A DNA stretch of 59,350 nucleotides from Rubripirellula sp. (GCA_012270065.1 JAAXJB010000009.1:22967-82316), one strand, 5' to 3'. Positions 44,441 to 54,354 are shown, counted from the first letter of the stretch. Made by a program: numbers and translations. The notes: generated by a model not told the origin, from the letters alone.

Positions 44441-45837
44441 CACTTTTTCTTTTTCCGTCTTTGGGTACGCTTGTCTTTTGCGGGGAAGTAAGGGGAATCG
44501 GTTCTTGCGGAATCCAGGAACGACTCAAGTTTCCGAACCGTCGCTTGATTGGCCTGCGCGACGTTCCTGCTCTCACCCGGATCACTGCGAAGATCATACA
44601 ATTCCAACGGTTCTTCGGTGCCAAAACGAATGGCTTTCCAATCGCCGAACCGCACAGCCTGCTGGAAAGGAGAATGAATTTCCCAATAATGCATCTGCCT
44701 CGATTGTTGCTTCTTTCCAAGCAATGTTGGAAGCACGGAGATCCCATCGAGGTGCGGTGGTGCAGTGGCACCAGCCAACTCACACAGAGTTGGAAAAACG
44801 TCCCTCATGTCCCAGATAAAGTCACTGGTGTTTGCTTGCGGGATGCGTCCTGGCCATCGAACCGCCATCGCCGCGCGAATTCCTCCTTCATAGAGCATTC
44901 GCTTGACACCACGCAAGCCGCCGGAACTACCAATCGCTTTTGCAAACGGTGGATTGGGACCATTATCTGAGGTGTAAAAGACAATCGTATTTTTGTCGAT
45001 CCCCAGTTCTGTCAACAGAGCCATTACCTTGCCTATGGTCTGATCGGTCCGTGTAACCATTGCCGCGTAATGTTGCACCTGCTTCCCTCCGGGGATTCCT
45101 TCATACATGGCAAAGGCGGGATCATCAGTGGGGATAACATAAGCACCATGAGGCGGCGTCAATGCGAGGTAAAGAAAGAAGGGTCCATCCTGATGCTCCC
45201 GTATCAACTGCAATGCCTTTGCTTCCTGCTGATAGGGAAGATAGGTTTCCTTTTTTCCTCCCTGGTTTCCGGGTAGTTCAACCATTTTTCCACCATCCCA
45301 GACTTCTTCGGGAAAGTGATCATGAGCATGAACCTGATCAAGATAGCCATACCAGTAATCAAAACCCTGATTTTCTGGCACTCCTGCTGATCCGGGGTTT
45401 CCAAGACCCCACTTCCCAACGCCCGCCGTAAAATAACCGGACTCCCGAAGAGTCTCTGCTACCGTCACGTCTTCGTCTTCAAGAAACACCAGCGGCCGCC
45501 CATTTTGCGCACTGAGTTCCTGAACACGGGCCTTCGCGGTATTGTCCCGTCGACGACAATGACCTGTATGTAGCCCCGTCATCAAGACACATCGTGTGGG
45601 CGCACAAACAGCGGATCCAGAATAGTGATTCGTAAACTTCATGCCTTCAGCACAGACCCGGTCAAACGTTGGTGTCTTGATATGTGGCGAACCAAAGGCG
45701 CCGAAGTCGCCGTAACCGGCATCATCAAGCATGACATAGATGATATTCGGCTTTCCATCGTCTACCCCAGATGCGACAACAGTCGATGCCCCGGAAATAC
45801 AAAGCAAGAACACGATTGCAAGATGCAGTGATTTCAT
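44440..45837 (-). CDS. secreted sulfatase
   Basis: A 465-aa exported sulfatase with signal peptide (1-23). Motifs: MLDDAGYGDFGAFG, C-A-P-T-R-C-V-L-M-T-G with Cys78 as formylglycine precursor, GVGKWGLGNPG, TPPHGAYVIP and YTSDNGPNPPF. The C-terminus ends in a run of basic residues (RRKKKK). It is most similar by eye to the sulfatase at 46475-47923: both share GxxxYLDQVHAH/GYLNQVHAHN and QAVRFGDWKAIR, suggesting a duplication. It overlaps the downstream sulfatase by 1-4 nt. Confidence 0.93.
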   Translation of the reverse strand: MKSLHLAIVFLLCISGASTVVASGVDDGKPNIIYVMLDDAGYGDFGAFGSPHIKTPTFDRVCAEGMKFTNHYSGSAVCAPTRCVLMTGLHTGHCRRRDNTAKARVQELSAQNGRPLVFLEDEDVTVAETLRESGYFTAGVGKWGLGNPGSAGVPENQGFDYWYGYLDQVHAHDHFPEEVWDGGKMVELPGNQGGKKETYLPYQQEAKALQLIREHQDGPFFLYLALTPPHGAYVIPTDDPAFAMYEGIPGGKQVQHYAAMVTRTDQTIGKVMALLTELGIDKNTIVFYTSDNGPNPPFAKAIGSSGGLRGVKRMLYEGGIRAAMAVRWPGRIPQANTSDFIWDMRDVFPTLCELAGATAPPHLDGISVLPTLLGKKQQSRQMHYWEIHSPFQQAVRFGDWKAIRFGTEEPLELYDLRSDPGESRNVAQANQATVRKLESFLDSARTDSPYFPAKDKRTQRRKKKK

Positions 45838-45900
45838 TTCCCGTCTTTTCCTCTTAGCTACGAAACAGCTTCTCAGAACGATTCCTGATGACCGAACAAA

Positions 45901-46440
45901 TCATGCGTTTGGCGTTTGAGCAATCACGACAGACGCAGGAGCATTCGCAATCCAGTTGGCCAAACGATCCAAAAACTGCACCCGTTCCTCGCCAACGACT
46001 GTCCAGACAGTCTCTGTTGATTCAAGAGCGACTTGAATACGAACGACCCACGAATCGAACAATTCGAAGATCATCTCCTCGAGATTCGCGGGTATGACCT
46101 GTGATACCAGAGTCAATCGACCGCCTTGCCTTTGCCGTGTCAATTCACACAGTTTACCCTCAATCGCAGCATAAGATCTGCCTTGATGAAAAACTCGCCG
46201 CAATTCCCGTGCTGTGTTGAACTGGAACACTGGATCCTGACCAAAATAGAAACTCACTTGACTATTCGGACGAAAACCAATGACGACAACAACATCATCC
46301 ATCACAGCCTCAGCTCTGGCTGTCATCTGTTTCCCGTCTCTCAAAAGATCTTCGCGGTCGTGTTCCTGTTTCACCATCACTCCACCCACAATGAGAACCA
46401 CACACACCATCAGGACTGGCCAAGCAACGATAACTCCCAA
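45901..46440 (-). CDS. single-pass membrane protein of unknown function
   Basis: A 179-aa protein with an N-terminal hydrophobic helix (about residues 5-24, VAWPVLMVCVVLIVGGVMV) and an exported, charged alpha/beta domain that includes SQVSFYFGQDPVFQF and LVSQVIPANLEEMIFELF. The frame starts with TTG 46440; ATG 46410 is inside the helix and less likely. It sits between two sulfatase pairs in the same direction and may be part of their transcript. No family recognised. Confidence 0.6.
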   Translation of the reverse strand: MGVIVAWPVLMVCVVLIVGGVMVKQEHDREDLLRDGKQMTARAEAVMDDVVVVIGFRPNSQVSFYFGQDPVFQFNTARELRRVFHQGRSYAAIEGKLCELTRQRQGGRLTLVSQVIPANLEEMIFELFDSWVVRIQVALESTETVWTVVGEERVQFLDRLANWIANAPASVVIAQTPNA

Positions 46441-46474
46441 AACGCGCCTTGACTAATTGACTATCTCCACAAAG

Positions 46475-47923
46475 TCAATTCGCGCTTCGCTTGGGCGTCT
46501 TGCCGCGAACCTTCCACGCGGGGTGAGGAACATGGGCTTCTTCCATCATTTCGGCCGCCATTTTGACGATTTCCGGATGCTTTCCTGACAGATCTTCGGT
46601 TTCACCCAGATCTCTTCGGAGATTGTATAGCTCGATGCTTCCAGTGAGCATTGGCTGACGTATGGCCTTCCAATCACCAAAGCGAACGGCCTGACGACTT
46701 CCTTGTTCGTAAAACTCCCAGTAAAGATACTTGTGCTGTTTCTGCCGCTGTGGATCTCCGAGCAGCGTTGGCGCAAAGCTGATGCTATCGACATTCTCCG
46801 GAAGTTCAGCGCCAGCTAACTCGGCAGCGGTCGCCATCCAATCGCCAAAATACGCCACATGATCTGCGGTACTTCCGGCCTTCACGGTCCCCGGCCACCA
46901 TGCGATCGTCGGCACTCGAATCCCACCTTCATACAAAGCACGCTTTGTGCCTCGCAGGGGTCCCGATGGACGGAAACGCTCGAGATCATGCCCAGCTTCA
47001 TCATGCGGTCCGTTGTCACTGGTGAAGAGTACCAGCGTATTCTGATCGATGCCTGAATCCTTCAGGTAGTCAAGAATGCGACCAATGTCCCGGTCCATAC
47101 GTGCAATCATCGCAGCCTGCCCCTTGTCGGGATCGGGCCACTCGCGGTTTGCATAAGCCCCAAAATCAGGAACCTCTGCTCCGTTACCAGTCATCCGCGT
47201 GCCTTCATTGTTTGCATGGGGAATCGTAAGCGGCAGATAGAGGAAAAAGGATTTTTCCCTGTTGCCCTCAATGAATCTGATAGCCTCATTCACGAACAAG
47301 TCATGTGAATAATCAATTCGTTCGATAGCCGAACCACCACGGAAACCTCCATACGACCGGTCTGCGAGTGCAACTACGTTTTCCAGTTCCTTTTTCTGTG
47401 TGTCATCCCAGACAAACTCCGGAAAGTAGTTGTGAGCATGGACTTGATTCAAGTAACCAAAAAAACGATCAAATCCTTTCCGCAGCGGGAACCCCGGATG
47501 GTCAACCTCACCAAGCCCCCATTTTCCAACAAGTCCATTGGTGTATCCAACTGACTTGAGAACCTCAGCTACCGTGACATCCTGGGCACGCAGTGATTGT
47601 TCAAGCATGGTGCTGCTATTGGCATTCCCCCTCACGTGCGTGTGCCCCATGTGCTGCCCCGTCATCAAGACACTTCGACTCGGAGCACAGACAGTATTCC
47701 CCGCGTAAAACTGGGTGAATTTCATCCCCTCGGCTGCCATCTGATCGAGTCTTGGCGTGGCAATGACGCGTTGACCAAAACAGCCGAGATCGCCGTAGCC
47801 CAAGTCATCCGCCATGATGAAGATCATGTTCGGCCGCGCCGTCTCGTCAGCCGGCCCGTTCGCCCAGCAACACCCAAAACTCAAAACAAGAATGAGCCCA
47901 CAGGCAATCTTTATCTTTGTCAT
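46475..47923 (-). CDS. secreted sulfatase
   Basis: A 482-aa exported sulfatase. ATG 47923 is fixed by AAGGAA upstream and by the signal peptide starting there (KIKIACGLILVLSFGCCW); the longer frame to 48040 overlaps the neighbour. Motifs: MADDLGYGDLGCFG, C-A-P-S-R-S-V-L-M-T-G (Cys79), GLVGKWGLGEVDHPG, FTSDNGPHDEAGHD. Closely related to the sulfatase at 44440-45837. It lies 58 nt after the next upstream sulfatase. Confidence 0.93.
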   Translation of the reverse strand: MTKIKIACGLILVLSFGCCWANGPADETARPNMIFIMADDLGYGDLGCFGQRVIATPRLDQMAAEGMKFTQFYAGNTVCAPSRSVLMTGQHMGHTHVRGNANSSTMLEQSLRAQDVTVAEVLKSVGYTNGLVGKWGLGEVDHPGFPLRKGFDRFFGYLNQVHAHNYFPEFVWDDTQKKELENVVALADRSYGGFRGGSAIERIDYSHDLFVNEAIRFIEGNREKSFFLYLPLTIPHANNEGTRMTGNGAEVPDFGAYANREWPDPDKGQAAMIARMDRDIGRILDYLKDSGIDQNTLVLFTSDNGPHDEAGHDLERFRPSGPLRGTKRALYEGGIRVPTIAWWPGTVKAGSTADHVAYFGDWMATAAELAGAELPENVDSISFAPTLLGDPQRQKQHKYLYWEFYEQGSRQAVRFGDWKAIRQPMLTGSIELYNLRRDLGETEDLSGKHPEIVKMAAEMMEEAHVPHPAWKVRGKTPKRSAN

Positions 47924-47981
47924 GACGCGTTTCCTTGACTTGCAAATGCGCGACCAATTGGCGAGTAGCGTTCCACCACAT

Positions 47982-49499
47982 TCAGTCCTGTGGTTGATCC
48001 CACAGGCGATAAGGATCGTCCAGCCGCCTTTGTTCGGCAAGTAACAGAGCCTCCAATTCTTTTCTTTTGGCGGAGTACCGCGGATCGTCGGCCAGATTCA
48101 GCTGATTCACTGTGGCGACGTTACCTGTCAATGAACTTATCGTCGGCGCGTGATGCTGCTTGATGAACTCATGCGGGTTTTCACGAAGATTGAACAGTTG
48201 TGTCTTGCGTACACTGCCATCCATCACATCGTACTTGATTAGTTTCCAGTCTCCCTTCTTGACACAACGCATCCCTGGCTTTGTTCCTCCGCAATAAACT
48301 CCGTACAGAACATCACGGATAGATTCGCTCTTGCCCTCAAGCACAGGAACAAAGCTCTGACCTTCATTGGTCACCGGCGACTCAATGTTCGCCAGATCAC
48401 AAAGCGTACTGAGGACATCCAGCAGGTAGACGTTGCCGGTGGCACGTGTGCCTGGCTGGATCCCGGGCCCTTTCACGATGAAAGGAACACGCCAGGTATG
48501 CTGATAGAGGTTCTGCTTTCCCTGCAAGCCGTGTCGACCAATTGCCATTCCGTGATCTGCAGTGTAGATCACGTAGGTGTTTTCCAGTTCCCCCAGCGAA
48601 TCCAGACGCTTCAGCACACGCCCAATTTGCCGGTCAATATTTTCACTGCATGCAAATTCCCGCCCCAATTCATTTCGAATGGTCCGAACATCACGTCGAT
48701 CCCAAACGCCACTGACACTGACTTCATCCCTCAGGTTCGGATGCCCATGATGAAATGGGTGAGCGTAAAGGTAGTTGACAGGCAAAGCAGGCTGCTTGAC
48801 GTTTGCCGGCGGAATGGACTTGCGATCCCTGTGATTAACCGCTCCATATTTGGCAAGTAAATCATCAGTTCCATCGCGTGTATCGTGTGGATGCGAAAAG
48901 CCAAGATAAATCAGAAAAGGCTTGCCAGTCTTTCGACTATCCAGATAAGCCAATACCTGTTCAGCATGCCAGGCGCTTCCCGTTTCTTCGGTGCCACCTC
49001 TCCTGGTAGCAGTGCGACTGACCTGAAACTTCGCGTTGGCCGCGGCATAGCTGTTGCCATTCTTGCAAGTCCTCATCGTGTCATATCCAGCACGATTGAA
49101 AACTGCGGCCATTGTGTTGTCGGCCAGATCTGCTGGCGCCAAGGAACCAGGTGCCTCTGCACTCTGTTTCCCAGGATTCTGTTTCCCAGGCCGGCGACGT
49201 GGCAAATGCCATACAGTTCGCCCGGACATGATCATGTGCCGCGATGGGGTACAGACTGCCCCCGCCCAGGAACCCATGTGATAGGCACCGTCAAGAACCA
49301 TTCCCTCGGATGCCAGTCGGTCAATCACTGGCGAATCCAGCGACGATCGGGGGTTGTAAATTTTCAGATCAAAGGGGGACTGATCGTCCACCAGAACAAA
49401 CAGAAAATTGGGACGTTTGGGTTCCGCAGCAGAGGAAACGATCGCTGTTAACAGGCATGATGCGATAACCAGCAACCGTCGAGCAAAGAGGGAGATCAT
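47982..49499 (-). CDS. secreted sulfatase, divergent subfamily
   Basis: A 505-aa exported sulfatase with signal peptide (LLVIASCLLTAIVSSAAE). Metal site VDDQSPFDL, maturation motif C-T-P-S-R-H-M-I-M-S-G-R (Cys83) and second metal site YTADHGMAIGRHG are present. The G-K-W-x-x-G motif shared by the other sulfatases here is missing; the equivalent stretch reads TMRTCKNGNSY. This is a different, iduronate-sulfatase-like or choline-sulfatase-like branch by layout. It stands between the FG-GAP sulfatase upstream and the 46475 gene. Confidence 0.9.
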   Translation of the reverse strand: MISLFARRLLVIASCLLTAIVSSAAEPKRPNFLFVLVDDQSPFDLKIYNPRSSLDSPVIDRLASEGMVLDGAYHMGSWAGAVCTPSRHMIMSGRTVWHLPRRRPGKQNPGKQSAEAPGSLAPADLADNTMAAVFNRAGYDTMRTCKNGNSYAAANAKFQVSRTATRRGGTEETGSAWHAEQVLAYLDSRKTGKPFLIYLGFSHPHDTRDGTDDLLAKYGAVNHRDRKSIPPANVKQPALPVNYLYAHPFHHGHPNLRDEVSVSGVWDRRDVRTIRNELGREFACSENIDRQIGRVLKRLDSLGELENTYVIYTADHGMAIGRHGLQGKQNLYQHTWRVPFIVKGPGIQPGTRATGNVYLLDVLSTLCDLANIESPVTNEGQSFVPVLEGKSESIRDVLYGVYCGGTKPGMRCVKKGDWKLIKYDVMDGSVRKTQLFNLRENPHEFIKQHHAPTISSLTGNVATVNQLNLADDPRYSAKRKELEALLLAEQRRLDDPYRLWDQPQD

Positions 49500-49785
49500 T
49501 CAATTACCAGCAGGAGTTAAAAACACTAACATTCAAGACCAAGCCATCACGTCACTGAAAAACCACGCGGGCTGATCAGCGAACAGAACATGTCAGCCTT
49601 CCATCATAGCGGACGAACACGACGCCCATCCAGAAAACAGGCGACTCCCTGGAAAGCAAAAGACGATCCCTGAAAATCCCAAACCGAATCAATCCGGGAA
49701 AACCTGCGTGCACTTGTACCGCATCCCTACCACTTGGCGATCGGCTCCCAGCGATGCAAATGCGAGTTCAAAGAATGCTGACCAC

Positions 49786-52482
49786 TCAGGGCAATGGATT
49801 TTCAAACCAGACGACATTGTTGCTTGCATGTCCGGCGATCAACAAATCGAGATCATGATCACCATCCATGTCGATCGCCCTGATGTCATAAGCACCCTGA
49901 TTGCGGCCGATCAAATTGCGAACGAAGTTCCCATCGCCATCATTTTCATACCAGACGGCCACGCCATCACTTTCTTTCCCACAGGTGGCAATGTCCAAAT
50001 CGCCATCCTGGTCTAGATCGAAGGTCACCAGACAATGTGGTCCCACCAACTCACGATCGATTTCGACCATGGTGAATTCAGGACCGCGAAACCACAGAAC
50101 TCCTTGACCATGCCCTCTCGTTGCAACAAAGTCCATCATTCCGTCCCCGTTCAAATCACGGGGCTGAATATTCGTAGCACCCGGCTGATCAGCTGCCAGA
50201 AGGTGCTTTTTCCAAGGTTCAGCCTGATTCGGCAATTGTTCCCACCATGCAAACCACTCGCCTCCCTCAAATCCGGGGCCACCTTTGGCAGCGCATGAAA
50301 TATCTGGCAAACCATCACGATTGACGTCGGCGATCCCCGTGTAATGGTTTCCGCCCGGCGCATCACGATCAGCAAAAACATGCCGCTTCCACGCCTTTGA
50401 TGCTTTTGGGTTTTCTGGTACTTCCAGCCATGTCAAGGAGTTTGGAATGCTGGTCTGGTCTGGGCCGCGTCCCGAGTTGGCAATCAGATCCAGTCGTCCA
50501 TCCTGATTCACATCTCCGGTAATCAGACAGTGAGTGCCGAGGATCTCATCATCGATGGTCCGGTAAGTCCATGTTTCACCTGAGAAAGGATCATCAGGAC
50601 ACTCCAGCCAGAAAACGGTGTTGCTGGATCCACAAAAGTCGAGGTCGCCGTCCTTGTCCACGTCGAGCAGGCAACTGTGAATGCAATCACGACGGGGTTT
50701 TCGGCGAGAATCTTCGCGCCGAAACGCATGAATCTGGAAGGCATCCCAGTCGGGGCCTCGGTGCAACACGATCTTGCCATCGTACGAAGACAACACATCG
50801 AGATGGCCGTCGTTGTCAAAGTCCGCCGCGACCGCAGAATTGACATTCCCTTGTGCACTTGCAACGACATGCCTTCGCCAAGGAATTGCATGACGCGTGA
50901 GCGGCTCGAAGGCAGGCTGCACGGCAACCGCAGGAAGACCATCAACAAATCCCGCATCCGTTCTCCGCAATTCATCAACAGCCTGCTGACGCAGCCGCTT
51001 CAAACGTGTCTGATGCGTGGGCTGAGCAGCGAGATTCACCAGTTCCTCAGGATCCCGAGACAAGTCATAGAGCTCCTCGGTCTCTCCTTCGATAAAACAT
51101 CTCATGTATTTGTATTGGCCACGTGAGAACATCACATACCAGGGAATACCGGGACCGTGGTAAAGCGATGGATCATCTTTACCGGGTACCTCATTGGTTG
51201 CTGATCCGTAGCGCTTTGCCGTGTGTACGAGCATCGCTGGGTAACCCCACGCACCACGATCTTCTAACAGCAAAGGACTCAGGTCACGACCATGCATTTT
51301 CCACGGAAGCGGTAGCTTTGCCTGCGCAAAAAACGTGGGTGGCAGATCAACACCACTTACCGGATCCTCCACAACGACTCCTCTGGCAACTCCGCGAACG
51401 GACATTCCTGCGGGGCGAATGATCAGCGGCGCGGCGACCGCTGCATCGTGGGGTGCAACCTTGCTCTTCATGCCGTGCTGTCCCCAGGCAAACCCCTGAT
51501 CGGAGGTGAATACTACCAGTGTATTTTCGAGCTGCCCGGTTGCTCGTAACGATTTCATCAGACGCCCGACGTTCTCATCAATCGCCAGAACACCCTGATG
51601 GTATTGCCTGACCCAGTCTGACAGTTGACGCCCCGGCTGATCCTTCATTCCCACCGGACTGGTGTCACGGACGCGTCTCTCAACAGGCTTGCCCGCTGGC
51701 CCACGTTCCCAAAATTCCATCTCGCGCACATAGGCTGGCTTGCCGGCGCGGGGAGGATACACATCCTCTGGCACTGGAACATCAATGTCCGAGTAGCGTT
51801 CCAGATGGCGGTCAGCGGGAGTGAACGGTCCATGGACTGCTCCATAGCAAAGCCACAGGTACCATGGTTTTCCGCCAACTTGCTTGCGTTGCTCTATGAA
51901 GTCGATTGCCCAATCGGTGTAATTGTCCGTCGAGTAGCCTTCCACCATCTCCGGTTCACCACCATCGGTAGAGATCAGTTGATGATCATAATAGTTGGGA
52001 GCATTCTCCGGGTACTTTGGCCGGTTCCATACTTTCTGATGATCCCAATCACGACCAAATCCTGCATCAATTCCTGTGTGCCATTTGCCAATGTGGGCGG
52101 TGAAGTAACCGTGCTCACGAAAAACAGAGGGCCAAAACCTGCACTGCTCCGAATCATAAACGCTGCCTGGGTACTTCCCCTCCATCCGCATCGACTCGAT
52201 ACCGTGCTGGTGATGCCCGGTCAGTAAAGTCGCCCGCGATGGCATGCACCAGGAGCCGATATAGGCTCTGCGAAAACGCACACCCTCGCGCGCGAGTTGA
52301 TCGATATTTGGTGTTCGAACCCAGTCAAATGCCTCGTCGTAGCAACCCACCGTACGATGCGATTGGTCATCCGTATAAATGAACAGAATATTGGGCTGCT
52401 GGTCGTCTGCCTGAACAGACACAGCGAGCATGAAGAAGGCTAATGCCCCCCCTATGCAAATCAGGAGTTGGCGGTATTGCAT
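49786..52482 (-). CDS. secreted sulfatase fused to FG-GAP/VCBS-type calcium repeats
   Basis: An 898-aa exported protein. Residues 1-26 are a signal peptide. The sulfatase half has YTDDQSHRTVGCY, C-M-P-S-R-A-T-L-L-T-G (Cys79), HIGKWHTGIDAG and FTSDQGFAWGQHG. From about residue 545 seven FG-GAP-like repeats follow, each with a D-x-D/N-x-D-G-x-x-D Ca2+ loop (for example DFDNDGHLD, DVDKDGDLD, DVNQDGRLD, DLDQDGDLD), enough for a seven-bladed beta-propeller. A start at ATG 52482 or 52485 precedes the signal. Substrate unknown; the propeller likely binds carbohydrate or the cell surface. Confidence 0.92.
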   Translation of the reverse strand: MQYRQLLICIGGALAFFMLAVSVQADDQQPNILFIYTDDQSHRTVGCYDEAFDWVRTPNIDQLAREGVRFRRAYIGSWCMPSRATLLTGHHQHGIESMRMEGKYPGSVYDSEQCRFWPSVFREHGYFTAHIGKWHTGIDAGFGRDWDHQKVWNRPKYPENAPNYYDHQLISTDGGEPEMVEGYSTDNYTDWAIDFIEQRKQVGGKPWYLWLCYGAVHGPFTPADRHLERYSDIDVPVPEDVYPPRAGKPAYVREMEFWERGPAGKPVERRVRDTSPVGMKDQPGRQLSDWVRQYHQGVLAIDENVGRLMKSLRATGQLENTLVVFTSDQGFAWGQHGMKSKVAPHDAAVAAPLIIRPAGMSVRGVARGVVVEDPVSGVDLPPTFFAQAKLPLPWKMHGRDLSPLLLEDRGAWGYPAMLVHTAKRYGSATNEVPGKDDPSLYHGPGIPWYVMFSRGQYKYMRCFIEGETEELYDLSRDPEELVNLAAQPTHQTRLKRLRQQAVDELRRTDAGFVDGLPAVAVQPAFEPLTRHAIPWRRHVVASAQGNVNSAVAADFDNDGHLDVLSSYDGKIVLHRGPDWDAFQIHAFRREDSRRKPRRDCIHSCLLDVDKDGDLDFCGSSNTVFWLECPDDPFSGETWTYRTIDDEILGTHCLITGDVNQDGRLDLIANSGRGPDQTSIPNSLTWLEVPENPKASKAWKRHVFADRDAPGGNHYTGIADVNRDGLPDISCAAKGGPGFEGGEWFAWWEQLPNQAEPWKKHLLAADQPGATNIQPRDLNGDGMMDFVATRGHGQGVLWFRGPEFTMVEIDRELVGPHCLVTFDLDQDGDLDIATCGKESDGVAVWYENDGDGNFVRNLIGRNQGAYDIRAIDMDGDHDLDLLIAGHASNNVVWFENPLP

Positions 52483-52485
52483 CAT

Positions 52486-53240
52486 GGCAGCGCGAGAATT
52501 GTGGTGAGCGTGAGATGTTGATTTGAGATATTGATTACTGAGCAAGAAGCAAGCCTTTGAGAATAGCAGGTTGATCCGACCCGCGAAGTCCAGTCAAAAC
52601 ACAACACGAAGAGCGATTCCCCAATGTAAAGCTGCCTGATCAAAACTCCCAGAGTACAGTGAAACAGGCACGAAATCCAAATTCTCAAGCTTGACCAGCG
52701 TTAACGCCGTCGAATCAACAGGTAGCGATCCTTGTCACTGCCGTTACTGCTTGACCGATGACGTGTCAAACTGGATGCCCCAAAGGACCTCGCAGACACC
52801 CCTGTGATCATGAACCTGCCGTAGACTCATCCGAGGCAACTCACCGGAAAGCCAACCGTCAAGTATTTTTCCGCGGGGGAGGTTGCCCTAGCCGTTGATT
52901 CGGGAAGAATACACAGTCGATTCGGCTTGGCACCCACCCGATTCAACAAAGTGGGTACTCTGGTGGTGTTTCCCTCCACTCAGGGAACCACGGGAAATGG
53001 GAACCACCCAGGAAATGGCCCCCCCCGGGAAAACGCGGTGTAAAGCAGGTTCGAATCCAAACGTCAGGGAATCCCCTTGCCCCATGAACTGATAAAATCC
53101 GTACGGACAACGTTTGACACAGTGACCACTGCCAGCCAGTCGTCTTCAGTCAGTGACGCCCGTTCCGGTATCACAAACTGAATCCTACCAACCTCAAGTC
53201 ACACCGTGACTTGCTCACCAATCAATCAGGAGTTGCACGA
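52486..53240. other. long intergenic region with local inverted and direct repeats
   Basis: No gene is convincing. 52932-52937 (ACCCAC) pairs with 52951-52956 (GTGGGT). A second hairpin, 52963-52991, pairs GTGG and TTCCC with GGGAACCAC. GGGAACCAC occurs twice (52983-52991 and 52999-53007). This could be a structured RNA or an upstream regulatory element of the cyclophilin gene. An open frame 52895-53092 lacks a ribosome-binding site and family. Confidence 0.3.
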
Positions 53241-53900
53241 ATGCCATTTTCAAGCATTAAACATAGCCGGTTCACCATCAAGGCAGGCGTCCGAAGTCAC
53301 TCGCTCATTGCCTTATTGATGTCGGTTCTGGCTGTCGGAACATGTTCCCCTGTGTTTGCTCAAACAGGTGAGACCGAAGCTTCGGCAAAAATGCCTCAGG
53401 TTGAACTCGACACCAGCAAAGGCAAGATCATTTTGGAACTCAATCCGGAAAAGGCTCCCAAAACGGTTGCCAACTTTTTGTCCTACGTTAAGAGCGGTCA
53501 CTACAACGGCACAATATTCCATCGCGTGATCCCGGACTTCATGATTCAAGGAGGAGGCCTCGATGCTCAAATGAAAGAGCGTGACACCAAGCCACCGATC
53601 GTCAACGAGGGCGGCAACGGACTGAAAAACGACAAATACAGCATCGCGATGGCACGTACTCAGGTTCCCGACAGCGCCACCAGCCAGTTTTTCATCAACA
53701 CGAAAGACAATGATTTCCTTAACCGCAGCAGCAGAAGCGCCGGCTACGCCGTGTTTGGACGAGTCGTCAAAGGTCTTGGTGTCGTCGATGCCATTTCAAA
53801 AACGAAGACGACGAGCCGGGCAAGCGGCGATGTACCCGGCATGCAGATGCGGGACGTTCCAGTCGAACCAATCACGATCAAGAGTGCAAAAATACTATAG
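53241..53900 (+). CDS. exported peptidyl-prolyl cis-trans isomerase, cyclophilin type
   Basis: A 219-aa protein with a signal peptide (about 1-42, ending VFAQ) and the cyclophilin fold. Motifs: TSKGKIILELNPEKAPKTVANF, TIFHRVIPDFMIQGG with the catalytic Arg, ATSQFFINTKDN and the conserved GYAVFGRVVKG. Catalyses prolyl isomerisation during folding in the periplasm. ATG 53241 is supported by AGGAG 8 nt upstream; the frame start at 53211 lacks one. Probably monocistronic. Confidence 0.93.
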   Translation: MPFSSIKHSRFTIKAGVRSHSLIALLMSVLAVGTCSPVFAQTGETEASAKMPQVELDTSKGKIILELNPEKAPKTVANFLSYVKSGHYNGTIFHRVIPDFMIQGGGLDAQMKERDTKPPIVNEGGNGLKNDKYSIAMARTQVPDSATSQFFINTKDNDFLNRSSRSAGYAVFGRVVKGLGVVDAISKTKTTSRASGDVPGMQMRDVPVEPITIKSAKIL

Positions 53901-54280
53901 TGAACACCTGACCACACCCCGCCAGGCAACAGCCTATCTTGGCATCCGGCCGATCGACGGACTGGCAGTGCGGATGCAAAGGGTCCATTTGCGGGAGAAA
54001 TGCTTCCCCGGTTCAGTTGACATGGGCCGGGGGTAAGTTTTGGAGATTTTCTTGGGGAAGATTCCAACAAATGAACCATCTTCCGATACAGGCTCTTGAC
54101 GATATTCGTAGATTCAGCGTATTTTTTGGTCGGTTTCGCAATTTTGGCACGGCGGTTGAAAGACCCGAAGACCCAACCCCCTCTGCAGAGGAACTGGGCG
54201 TACGGTTTTTGTGAGGGAACTGACGAGAAAAGTCTCATTTTCATCGTGTCATGGACGATTTTCGAGTTCCCCGAACAGAG
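53901..54280. other. intergenic region upstream of tRNA-Thr
   Basis: A weak promoter-like pair, TTGACG (54096-54101) and TATTTT (54120-54125) spaced 18 nt, may serve the tRNA, although it lies 155 nt upstream of it. No gene or terminator was seen. Confidence 0.3.
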
Positions 54281-54354
54281 GCCAGCGTAGCTTCAATTGG
54301 CAGAGCATCGCATTCGTAATGCGGAGGTTGTGGGTTCAAATCCCACCGCTGGCT
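54281..54354 (+). tRNA. tRNA-Thr(CGT)
   Basis: A 74-nt cloverleaf: acceptor GCCAGCG/CGCTGGC, D-arm GCTT...GAGC, anticodon stem TCGCA/TGCGG (one G-U pair) with loop TTCGTAA (anticodon CGT), T-arm GTGGG-TTCAAAT-CCCAC and discriminator T. CCA is not encoded. The next gene begins 119 nt downstream. Confidence 0.96.

Noticed and set aside
52895-53092. 65-codon plus-strand frame in the long intergenic region
   Set aside because: No ribosome-binding site; Pro/Trp-rich sequence arises from the local repeats.
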